Assembly: GCA_945872015.1 (NCBI GenBank)
Contig: CAMBYJ010000129.1
Coordinates: 1-5,787, forward strand
Reading direction: 5' to 3'
DNA: 5,787 nucleotides
From: Chitinophaga pinensis
GTDB lineage: Bacteria; Bacteroidota; Bacteroidia; AKYH767-A; OLB10
Shown: positions 1 to 5,787 of the stretch, in pieces
Position numbering within the stretch: position 1 is the first letter of the stretch
Layout: every line of letters begins with the position of its first letter
Translations under genes and position numbers: made by a program
Notes under the pieces: model-generated
Databases searched by the model: none
Told to the model about the DNA's origin: nothing
The model's input: only the letters and a program-made list of their open reading frames with translations

Positions 1-26
1 TTAATGGACAAATAGAGCAAACTATT

Positions 27-926
27 TTATTCTTTAGAGGCTTTTGAAGCTGCTCTTCCTTTGTTCACAATAAAAACTCCTACGAGTGTAATTCCTATTG
101 CAATTAATGTCTTTACACTAATAGGCTCATTAAGTATTACAAGTCCTAGCCATATTGCAACAATCGGATTTACATAGGCATATACGGAGACAATTGTTGC
201 TGGCAATCTGTCCATAGCGTAAACGAACAAGCTATATCCTAAAATTGATCCTGCAACTACGAGGTAAAATAAGGCATACCATCCTGTTGGGTCAAAAGTG
301 ATTTTCTTTCCTTCTCCTATCAATAACCCTAATACGGTTGTTATGGAACCACAAATCATCATTTGTAATCCCGCATTTAAAACAGAATTAATTTTTACCG
401 GAAACTTTTTCATGTACACAGACCCTAATGCACCGTTTATTAATCCAACAAAAAGTAATACAAAGCCTAAGAAATAAGCGCCATTGCTTAACAAATAAAG
501 TTGCTCGTAAAAGATTAACCATTGTCCTACAAAGCCAATCAGAATACCAATTAAGGATAAATTAGAAATGCGCTCTTCTGGATTCCATACGCGCGTGATT
601 AAAACAATCCAGATTGGAAACGAAGAATTTACCAATGCAGCCATACCACTTGTTACAGATTGTTCTGCAAGGACTAAAAACAAGTTACCGCCAACAAAGA
701 TGAATAGCCCTGTTACAATAATGTGTTTAAGTTCTTGAAGTGTGGGCCATATAACTTCTTTTTTGAAGTAAAACCAAAGTAAGATGGCAAGTCCTGATAT
801 CATATAACGAATACCAGAAAATAAAAACGGAGGAAAACTTTTTACACCAATTCGTATAGCAAGATAGGTTGTTCCCCAAAGGAAACACAAGGCCAGTAAT
901 GCTAAATATGGATTTCGGTTTTGCAA
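27..926 (-). CDS. EamA/DMT-superfamily membrane transporter
   Basis: This is a 299-residue inner-membrane protein of the drug/metabolite transporter (DMT) superfamily, EamA family, probably a secondary carrier moving a small metabolite. The substrate cannot be told from sequence. Two homologous EamA halves are visible, about residues 8-137 and 151-287, giving roughly ten hydrophobic helices. The N-terminal half opens with the typical WGTTYLAIRIGV (17-28), and the second half ends with the family-typical YVNPIVAIWLG and NEP segment (251-268). The tail after 288 is short and basic (KGRAASKASKE). Length is normal for the family (about 290-310). The start is TTG at 926-924: an in-frame TAG lies 9 bases upstream, no ATG lies between, and the next Met is residue 42, inside the first EamA half. 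That TAG is the stop codon of the ABC exporter gene, so the two genes form one unit and are probably translationally coupled. Family call is firm; a YedA-like subfamily is a guess. Confidence 0.93.
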   Translation of the reverse strand: MQNRNPYLALLALCFLWGTTYLAIRIGVKSFPPFLFSGIRYMISGLAILLWFYFKKEVIWPTLQELKHIIVTGLFIFVGGNLFLVLAEQSVTSGMAALVNSSFPIWIVLITRVWNPEERISNLSLIGILIGFVGQWLIFYEQLYLLSNGAYFLGFVLLFVGLINGALGSVYMKKFPVKINSVLNAGLQMMICGSITTVLGLLIGEGKKITFDPTGWYALFYLVVAGSILGYSLFVYAMDRLPATIVSVYAYVNPIVAIWLGLVILNEPISVKTLIAIGITLVGVFIVNKGRAASKASKE

Positions 927-932
927 AATGAA

Positions 933-2759
933 CTATGAAAAAGTTTGCAAATCAAACAGACGTTTGTAATAACCATTCTTGTTTAATAACTCTTGATGTG
1001 TGCCTCGTTCAACAATTTCTCCGCTTTGCATTACAATGATTTCATCGGCATGTACTATTGTAGATAAACGATGTGCAATAACCAGCGTTGTTCTTTGCTT
1101 CATCAGATTAATCAATGCTTCTTGTACCAGTCTTTCTGATTCAGTATCCAATGCAGATGTTGCTTCATCAAGAATTAAAATTGGAGGATTTTTTAATACA
1201 GCACGTGCTATGCTTAATCGCTGACGTTGACCACCACTTAGCTTACTTCCTCTATCGCCAATACTTGTTTGATATCCATCACCCATTGCCGTAATAAAGT
1301 CGTTAGCATTCGCAATTTTAGCTGCAGCAATTACATCTTCTTCTGTTGCGTTTTCCATCCCGAAGGCAATGTTGTTAAATACCGTATCGTTGAATAAAAT
1401 AGATTCTTGCGTAACAATTCCCATTAACCCTCTTAAATCTGAAACGCGCATATCTTTAATATTCACTCCGTCGATGGTGATTTTGCCACTATCAACATCA
1501 TAATAACGGGGAAGCATATCCGCTAATGTAGTTTTACCACTCCCAGATTGACCTACTAAAGCAACCGTTTTTCCTTTTGGAATTTCTAATGAAATATTTT
1601 TTAATACGGATTTTCCATCTTCTTTGATGTAAGAAAAACTAATTCCATCGAAATGTATTTTATCAGAAAACGGTTTTGCTTCTGCAGGATGTTCAGGGTC
1701 TTTTACTAATACTTCCGCATCTAATATTTTATAAATTCTTTCAGAAGAGGCTAATCCTTTTTGAATATTATACCATGCTGTTGTTAAACTTTTTGCAGGA
1801 GTAATTACTTGAGAAAAAATAGCAATGAAGGCAATGAACTCGCTTGGCTCTAATTTGGTCTCACTTCCTAAAACAAGCAATCCTCCAAAGTACATAACCA
1901 CTGTCATAACAACCGTTCCTAAAAACTCACTTACGGGTGAAGCTAAATCACGGCGGCGACCAATTTTATTCATCAAACCATAATGCTGGTTGTTTAAGCC
2001 ACCAAATTTTTTAGAGGCTGATTTTTCTGCAGTAAAGGCATGAATAATTCTTAATCCCCCAAGCGTCTCTTCGATATTACTTAACAACTCTCCCATTTTT
2101 TCCTGGGCTTGAATCGATTTCTTCTTTAAGCTCTTTCCAATGCGTCCAATAATTAATCCTGCAATAGGAAGCAATACCAATACAAATGTGGTGAGCTCTG
2201 AACTCATGGTGAACATGGTAATCAGAAATACAATGATGTTTAATGGTTCACGAAATGCCGCTTCTAAAGAATTCATAATTCCCCACTCTACTTCTTGCAC
2301 ATCGCTGGTCATGCGCGCCATCATATCTCCTTTGCGCTCATCGGTGAAATAGCCAATAGGTAAGCTTAAAATTTTATGATAAACATCTTTGCGAATATCT
2401 CTGACAACACCATTACGAATGGGAACTAAAAAATACATTGCTAGGTAGCGAGTCAGGTTCTTTAGAAAAAACATGATAACCACAAGCATACTAATCAGCA
2501 TTAACGCTTTTAGTTGCCCATGCTCAACAATATAATTTCCGAGATAATAGTTGAAATTATTTAAAAGACTTTTGGCACTTATCGTCCAAGGCATTAACGT
2601 GTAATTTCTATTCTGACTAAAAAGAACATTCAGAAAGGGAATTATCATCGTGAGTGAAAAAAGCGAAAAGAAAACAGTCATGATATTAAACAAGACCGAT
2701 AATGATGCTTGCGCTTTATAAGGCTTGATAAATCGTAGTAAACGAATATAGTTTTTCAC
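933..2759 (-). CDS. MsbA-like ABC exporter, fused membrane and ATPase domains
   Basis: This is a 608-residue half-transporter that should work as a homodimer in the inner membrane, using ATP to export a lipid, lipid-linked sugar or hydrophobic compound. The membrane domain (about 15-330) has six hydrophobic helices, with a cytoplasmic coupling region around 131-158 (LSLPIGYFTDERKGDMMARM and after). The ATPase domain (about 368-605) is complete: A-loop Tyr377, Walker A GQSGSGKT (403-410, Lys409), Q-loop Gln451, signature LSGGQ (507-511), Walker B ILILDE (527-532, catalytic Glu532), D-loop SALD (535-538) and H-loop His563. Nothing needed for hydrolysis is missing, so it looks active, and length is normal for MsbA-type exporters (about 580-610). 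The start is GTG at 2759-2757: an in-frame TAA lies at 2780-2778 with no ATG between, and the next Met (residue 27) falls in the first helix. The stop is TAG, 6 bases before the DMT transporter start. MsbA (lipid A flippase) is possible, but sequence alone does not separate it from multidrug exporters. Confidence 0.95.
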   Translation of the reverse strand: MKNYIRLLRFIKPYKAQASLSVLFNIMTVFFSLFSLTMIIPFLNVLFSQNRNYTLMPWTISAKSLLNNFNYYLGNYIVEHGQLKALMLISMLVVIMFFLKNLTRYLAMYFLVPIRNGVVRDIRKDVYHKILSLPIGYFTDERKGDMMARMTSDVQEVEWGIMNSLEAAFREPLNIIVFLITMFTMSSELTTFVLVLLPIAGLIIGRIGKSLKKKSIQAQEKMGELLSNIEETLGGLRIIHAFTAEKSASKKFGGLNNQHYGLMNKIGRRRDLASPVSEFLGTVVMTVVMYFGGLLVLGSETKLEPSEFIAFIAIFSQVITPAKSLTTAWYNIQKGLASSERIYKILDAEVLVKDPEHPAEAKPFSDKIHFDGISFSYIKEDGKSVLKNISLEIPKGKTVALVGQSGSGKTTLADMLPRYYDVDSGKITIDGVNIKDMRVSDLRGLMGIVTQESILFNDTVFNNIAFGMENATEEDVIAAAKIANANDFITAMGDGYQTSIGDRGSKLSGGQRQRLSIARAVLKNPPILILDEATSALDTESERLVQEALINLMKQRTTLVIAHRLSTIVHADEIIVMQSGEIVERGTHQELLNKNGYYKRLFDLQTFS

Positions 2760-2763
2760 CCGC

Positions 2764-2771
2764 CAAAGATA
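2764..2771 (-). promoter_or_regulatory. Candidate -7 element TATCTTTG for the ABC/DMT unit
   Basis: Read on the minus strand, TATCTTTG matches the Bacteroidota housekeeping-sigma -7 consensus TAnnTTTG at every fixed position. It ends 4 bases before the GTG start codon, which would put the transcript start at or within a base or two of the GTG and make the mRNA leaderless. No clear TTG -33 element is found at the usual distance upstream, which weakens the call. An 8-mer with six fixed positions can also occur by chance in AT-rich DNA. Confidence 0.3.
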
Positions 2772-2827
2772 GAGAAGTTAATTTATTTCGCGACAGTAAG
2801 CGCCTATAATTACTCACGTAATTTATT

Positions 2828-2835
2828 TATCTTCG
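2828..2835 (+). promoter_or_regulatory. Candidate -7 element TATCTTCG for the methyltransferase unit
   Basis: TATCTTCG differs from the Bacteroidota -7 consensus TAnnTTTG at one position. It would place the transcript start near 2840, leaving a leader of about 18 bases before the methyltransferase ATG at 2858. There is no TTG -33 element at the expected distance. It is offered only because a rightward promoter must lie close by and this is the best match seen. Confidence 0.2.
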
Positions 2836-2857
2836 TCGTCATTAAGCAAAGTACATT

Positions 2858-3667
2858 ATGCAATACGATCCAATAAAAAGAAGCCTAGGGAATGTGTTCA
2901 ATAAAACACCGTTTTTAAGAAAGATGTTTTATGGTCTTTTGGACTTATTATTACTCAGAGCTTGGCATGTGCATAAGGAGCTGAAGCAATGGCAACGTGG
3001 TGCTAAAGCAGATGCACAGATTCTTGATGCAGGCGCGGGATATGGTCAGCATTCGTATTGGTTGAATGCCCGATTACCAAAGTCGACCATTCTGGCAATG
3101 GATGTTAAGGAAGAACAGGTGGAGGATTGTAATCAGTTTTTTAAATCGATTGGATCTGGTGAGCAAGTGAAATTTGTGGTAGGTGATTTAACACAATTTG
3201 AGCATCCGAATAAATATGATCTGGCAATATCAGTTGATGTAATGGAGCATATCTTAGAAGATGTTCAAGTATTTAAAAACATCTATGCATCGCTTAAGCA
3301 AGGTGGTATGTTGTTAATCTCTACACCAAGTGATCAAGGTGGTTCAGATGTGCATGGCGATGGTGAAGCTTCATTTATTGAAGAGCATGTACGCGATGGA
3401 TATAACATCAAAGAAATAGAAGATAAGCTTCGTTCAGCAGGATTTTCAAAAGTTGAAGCAAGATATCAGTATGGTACTCCCGGAAAAATCAGCTGGCGTT
3501 TATCAATGAAATATCCTATTCTCATGTTAGGAGTAACAAAATTGTTTTTTATCATTCTTCCTGTTTATTACATCATCACGTATCCGATTGCTTATCTCTT
3601 GAATTGGTGCGATGTAATGTTTACTCATAAAACAGGAACAGGATTGATCGTGAAAGCCTGGAAATAA
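2858..3667 (+). CDS. Class I SAM-dependent methyltransferase with hydrophobic C-terminal segment
   Basis: This 269-residue protein should transfer a methyl group from S-adenosylmethionine; the acceptor is unknown. The Rossmann-like core spans about residues 50-205. Motif I is ILDAGAGYG (55-63), the ribose-binding acid is Asp82 in LAMDV, the adenine-side acid is Asp110 in VGDL, and motif IV is SVDVMEH (125-131), followed by the LKQGGMLLIS strand (146-155). HVRDGYN (177-183) resembles the conserved H-x-R-x-GY segment in related small-molecule and sugar methyltransferases. Residues 220-249 are strongly hydrophobic and could form one long or two short membrane helices, so the enzyme may sit on the inner membrane; the N-terminal stretch 23-36 is also hydrophobic. 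The ATG at 2858 has no Shine-Dalgarno motif. Its stop lies 9 bases before the Lol-type permease start, which suggests cotranscription. Envelope lipid or polysaccharide modification is possible but is only inferred from the membrane segment and neighbours. Confidence 0.88.
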   Translation: MQYDPIKRSLGNVFNKTPFLRKMFYGLLDLLLLRAWHVHKELKQWQRGAKADAQILDAGAGYGQHSYWLNARLPKSTILAMDVKEEQVEDCNQFFKSIGSGEQVKFVVGDLTQFEHPNKYDLAISVDVMEHILEDVQVFKNIYASLKQGGMLLISTPSDQGGSDVHGDGEASFIEEHVRDGYNIKEIEDKLRSAGFSKVEARYQYGTPGKISWRLSMKYPILMLGVTKLFFIILPVYYIITYPIAYLLNWCDVMFTHKTGTGLIVKAWK

Positions 3668-3676
3668 GCTCAAGCA

Positions 3677-4921
3677 ATGAAAGTAGGACTAGCCTGGAAA
3701 ATCGCACGACGATATTTTGCTGCCAAGCGGTCACACCATCTTATCAATATTATTAGTAAAATCAGTGTTGCTGGCGTATGTGTTGGCACCATGGGATTAA
3801 TCATTGTGCTATCCGTCTTCAATGGCTTTGGTAATCTGGTTTTAAACATGTACGATAGTTTTGATCCAGACATTGTTATCACTCCTGCAAAGGGAAAGTT
3901 TTTTAATCCTGAAGAAGCTCATATAGATAAAATAAAGGCGCTCTCTTCGGTTAGCGTTACTACGTACACGTTAGAAGAAAATGTATTGCTGCGTTATAAG
4001 GAGCGACAGTTCATTGCAACCCTGAAAGGTGTTTCGTCAACTTATTTTCAGAGCAGTGATCTACAAACAAAAATTATCGATGGTAGTCCGATATTACGAC
4101 ATGGCGACTTAAACTTTATGATTCCAGGTGCTGGTATTGCTTATTCGCTCGGATTAAAATTAAATGATCCGGTATCGAGGATAAATGTTTATTTACCGAA
4201 GAAAGGAATCGATCCATCGTCCGCATTAATGAACCCTGATGAAGCCTTTTCGCAAAGGACTATTGCAGCATCGGCAGTATTTTCGGTGCAACAGGATTTT
4301 GATAATAAGTTTGCTATTGTTCCTATTGATTTTATCAGAGAAATGATGGGCGAAGAAAAGAAAATATCATCGATAGAAATAAAACTAAAAAAAGGTGTTG
4401 ACCAACAAACAGCGGCGCAAGAAATTCAGCAATTGACAGGAGCAAAATTTAAAGTAAAAGATAGATTCCAGCAGCATGATTTCTTATATAAGATTTTAAA
4501 GTCGGAAAAGGCAGGCGTGTATCTGATTATGTGTTTTATTTTGCTCATCGCAACGTTTAATGTCTTTGGTTCGCTTACAATGTTAATCATCGATAAAAAG
4601 AAAGATATTTTATCCCTTATAAATATGGGTGCTTCTGTGAGCTTTATAAAAAAAGTGTTTTTTATTGAAGGACTTCTCATTTCTGTTTTTGGTGCTGGCA
4701 TAGGAATGTTGCTAGGGGGAGGAATTTGTTTTGCGCAACAACGATTTGAAATTATTAAACTTGGCGATGCAGAAAATTTCGTTACCAATAGTTATCCTGT
4801 TGCTATGCAACTCAACGATTTCATTTTGGTAGCTGTCATTGTTTTATCAATTGGAAGTCTTGCAGCATTTGTTACTTCACGATTGATAGTTAAGCGACAA
4901 CTTGAGAATACAATCATCTGA
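3677..4921 (+). CDS. LolC/LolE-type ABC transporter permease (FtsX/MacB fold)
   Basis: This 414-residue inner-membrane permease belongs to the LolC/LolE family, which works with a LolD ATPase to release mature lipoproteins from the inner membrane for transfer to the outer membrane. The layout is the classic one: a short cytoplasmic N-terminus, helix 1 (about 24-50), a large periplasmic domain (about 51-278), then three helices (about 280-304, 325-352, 381-403) and a short tail. After helix 2, DKKKDILSLINMGAS (306-320) is the FtsX-type cytoplasmic coupling segment that contacts the ATPase. Length is close to the usual 400-415. No LolD ATPase is encoded in the window, so its partner must be elsewhere. 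Bacteroidota often carry a single LolC/E-like permease, which may work as a homodimer; that part is inference. The ATG at 3677 follows the methyltransferase stop by 9 bases with no Shine-Dalgarno motif. The stop is TGA. A general FtsX-family exporter is the main alternative. Confidence 0.9.
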   Translation: MKVGLAWKIARRYFAAKRSHHLINIISKISVAGVCVGTMGLIIVLSVFNGFGNLVLNMYDSFDPDIVITPAKGKFFNPEEAHIDKIKALSSVSVTTYTLEENVLLRYKERQFIATLKGVSSTYFQSSDLQTKIIDGSPILRHGDLNFMIPGAGIAYSLGLKLNDPVSRINVYLPKKGIDPSSALMNPDEAFSQRTIAASAVFSVQQDFDNKFAIVPIDFIREMMGEEKKISSIEIKLKKGVDQQTAAQEIQQLTGAKFKVKDRFQQHDFLYKILKSEKAGVYLIMCFILLIATFNVFGSLTMLIIDKKKDILSLINMGASVSFIKKVFFIEGLLISVFGAGIGMLLGGGICFAQQRFEIIKLGDAENFVTNSYPVAMQLNDFILVAVIVLSIGSLAAFVTSRLIVKRQLENTII

Positions 4922-4956
4922 TTTAATTCATTAATTTTAACTTTTGCAGATAACAT

Positions 4957-5787
4957 ATGAACGGAAATATAGCAGCGAAAAATTCACCGCCTGTTGATCA
5001 GATAGGAATAGATGAAAGAATAGATCGATTAACAAAACGATCAATTAAAAACGAGAGTAAAAAAGATGCTTTGTTAATGGCCATTAGCATGATGGATTTA
5101 ACAACGTTAGATGCGAAAGATACACCTGGAAAAGTGCGACAACTTTGTGCAAAGGCATTACGTCCGCATGATAAGTTAAGTTACGTGCCTCCTGTTGCTG
5201 CAGTATGTGTTTATCCGAATATGGTAGCTATTGCAAAAAAAGAATTGGAAGGTTCCAAAGTAAAAGTTGCATCGGTAGCTACAGCCTTTCCAAGTGGAAT
5301 GAGCACGAAGAAAATTAAAATCGATGAAACAAAATTCGCAGTGAATGAAGGTGCCGATGAAATCGATATGGTTATTTCTCGAGGTAAATTTTTAGCAGGC
5401 GAATACAATTTTGTGTTTGATGAAATAGCTGCGATAAAAGAAGCTTGTGGTGACGCTCATTTAAAAGTGATTTTAGAAACAGGCGAATTATCTACGCTGG
5501 ATAATGTTCGTAAAGCATCGGATATAGCCATGTATGCAGGTGCTGACTTTATAAAAACATCTACAGGAAAAATACAACCTGCGGCTACCCTACCCGTTAC
5601 ATTAGTAATGTTTGAAGCTATTAAAGATTTTTATTTTAATGAGGGTAAGATGATAGGTATGAAGCCTGCTGGCGGAATAGCTACAGCTAAAATCGCAATG
5701 CAATATTTAGTTGTATTACGTGAAACATTAGGCGAAGCATGGATGAATCCTGATTGGTTTCGTTTCGGAGCAAGCTCATTAGCAAAC
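4957..5787 (+). CDS. deoC: Deoxyribose-phosphate aldolase, 3' end cut by window edge
   Basis: This is the first 277 codons of an open frame that continues past the window. DeoC reversibly splits 2-deoxyribose 5-phosphate into glyceraldehyde 3-phosphate and acetaldehyde, the last step of deoxynucleoside catabolism in the cytoplasm. The class I aldolase active site is intact: Schiff-base Lys200 in FIKTSTGK (198-205), second lysine Lys236 in GMKPAGG (234-240), and Asp137 in GADEIDMV (132-139), matching E. coli Lys167, Lys201 and Asp102. Cys84 (VCVYP) and Lys170 (LKVILETGEL) also match, as does the phosphate-binding FGASS (270-274). MDLTTL sits at 46-51 against about 15-20 in E. coli, so the N-terminus is about 31 residues longer. 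That, an insert before VCVYP, and several segments recall the eukaryotic DERA subfamily. The ATG at 4957 is 35 bases after the permease stop. It may be cotranscribed with it, but has no evident functional link. The missing tail is probably some 25-40 residues. Confidence 0.95.
   Translation, partial: MNGNIAAKNSPPVDQIGIDERIDRLTKRSIKNESKKDALLMAISMMDLTTLDAKDTPGKVRQLCAKALRPHDKLSYVPPVAAVCVYPNMVAIAKKELEGSKVKVASVATAFPSGMSTKKIKIDETKFAVNEGADEIDMVISRGKFLAGEYNFVFDEIAAIKEACGDAHLKVILETGELSTLDNVRKASDIAMYAGADFIKTSTGKIQPAATLPVTLVMFEAIKDFYFNEGKMIGMKPAGGIATAKIAMQYLVVLRETLGEAWMNPDWFRFGASSLAN

Larger units (their letters stand above)
2760..2857. promoter_or_regulatory. Divergent intergenic region with promoters for both arms
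   Basis: This 98-base AT-rich gap is the only place in the window where two genes diverge, so it should carry promoters for the ABC/DMT unit (leftward) and the methyltransferase/permease unit (rightward). It contains a 10-base direct repeat TAATTTATTT at 2779-2788 and 2819-2828 (start-to-start 40 bases), and candidate -7 elements listed separately. A TATAAT string lies at 2805-2810, but that is the E. coli-type box and not the Bacteroidota type. No riboswitch-like or strong hairpin structure is apparent, and no ORF of note lies in it. That it contains promoters is inferred from gene layout; the exact elements are uncertain. Confidence 0.6.

Noticed and set aside
1..26. Short stretch beyond the DMT transporter stop, considered for a terminator or another gene end
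   Set aside because: It is only 26 bases with no hairpin or readable coding signal, so nothing can be supported.
1000..1224. Plus-strand 74-codon ORF opposite the ABC exporter
   Set aside because: It lies wholly antisense to the conserved ATPase domain and has no recognisable protein features; it is a shadow frame.
2140..2352. Plus-strand 70-codon ORF opposite the ABC exporter membrane domain
   Set aside because: It is antisense to a well-supported gene with low-complexity Asn/Met/Ser content typical of a shadow frame.
2805..2810. TATAAT string in the divergent intergenic region, considered as a -10 box
   Set aside because: It has no TTGACA-like partner at 16-18 bases, and the E. coli-type box is not the expected promoter form if the host is a Bacteroidota member.
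3670..3882. Minus-strand 70-codon ORF opposite the start of the Lol-type permease
   Set aside because: It overlaps a conserved coding region and shows no domain or signal of its own.
4426..4788. Minus-strand 120-codon ORF opposite the Lol-type permease
   Set aside because: Although the longest antisense frame, it mirrors the membrane helices of the permease and has no family features or start signal.
4923..4934. Small inverted repeat TTAAT-TC-ATTAA after the permease stop, considered as a terminator
   Set aside because: The stem is five A/T pairs with a two-base loop and no GC pairs, far too weak for a terminator; deoC follows closely, so read-through is likely.
4939..4946. AACTTTTG before deoC, considered as a separate -7 promoter element
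   Set aside because: It misses the TA of TAnnTTTG at one position, and the nearest upstream TTG is about 34 bases away, beyond the usual spacing.
5211..5408. Minus-strand 65-codon ORF opposite deoC
   Set aside because: It is antisense to the conserved DeoC barrel, whose catalytic residues are intact on the plus strand.

Overview
The window looks like ordinary chromosomal DNA from an AT-rich bacterium, most likely a member of the Bacteroidota. This assignment is an inference. It rests on the protein styles, on the lack of any Shine-Dalgarno motif in front of all five start codons, and on one exact match to the Bacteroidota-type promoter element TAnnTTTG. There are no rRNA, tRNA, CRISPR, insertion-sequence or phage signatures, and coding density is very high.

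Left half, minus strand (27-2759): two membrane transport genes in one transcription unit. First comes a complete MsbA-like ABC exporter half-transporter (membrane domain plus ATPase, GTG start). An EamA/DMT-family ten-helix transporter follows, with a TTG start that lies 6 bases after the ABC stop codon and in the same frame. The two genes are probably translationally coupled.

Centre (2760-2857): a 98-base divergent intergenic region. It holds weak candidate promoter elements for both directions and a 10-base direct repeat spaced 40 bases apart.

Right half, plus strand (2858-5787): three genes in a tight series. They are a class I SAM-dependent methyltransferase with a hydrophobic C-terminal segment, a LolC/LolE (FtsX-fold) ABC permease 9 bases downstream, and, 35 bases further, a deoxyribose-phosphate aldolase (deoC) that runs off the right edge after 277 codons. 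No start-to-stop ORF covers deoC because it is open at the window end, but it is a clear gene with its catalytic residues intact.

Functionally, four of the five products act at or near the cell envelope: lipid or drug export, small-solute export or uptake, a possibly membrane-attached methyltransferase, and lipoprotein release. DeoC is a cytoplasmic nucleoside-catabolism enzyme. I see no convincing new multi-gene system here. The points most worth a second look are the eukaryote-like DeoC subfamily, the membrane-tethered methyltransferase next to a Lol permease, the in-frame ABC/DMT junction, and a possible leaderless GTG start.
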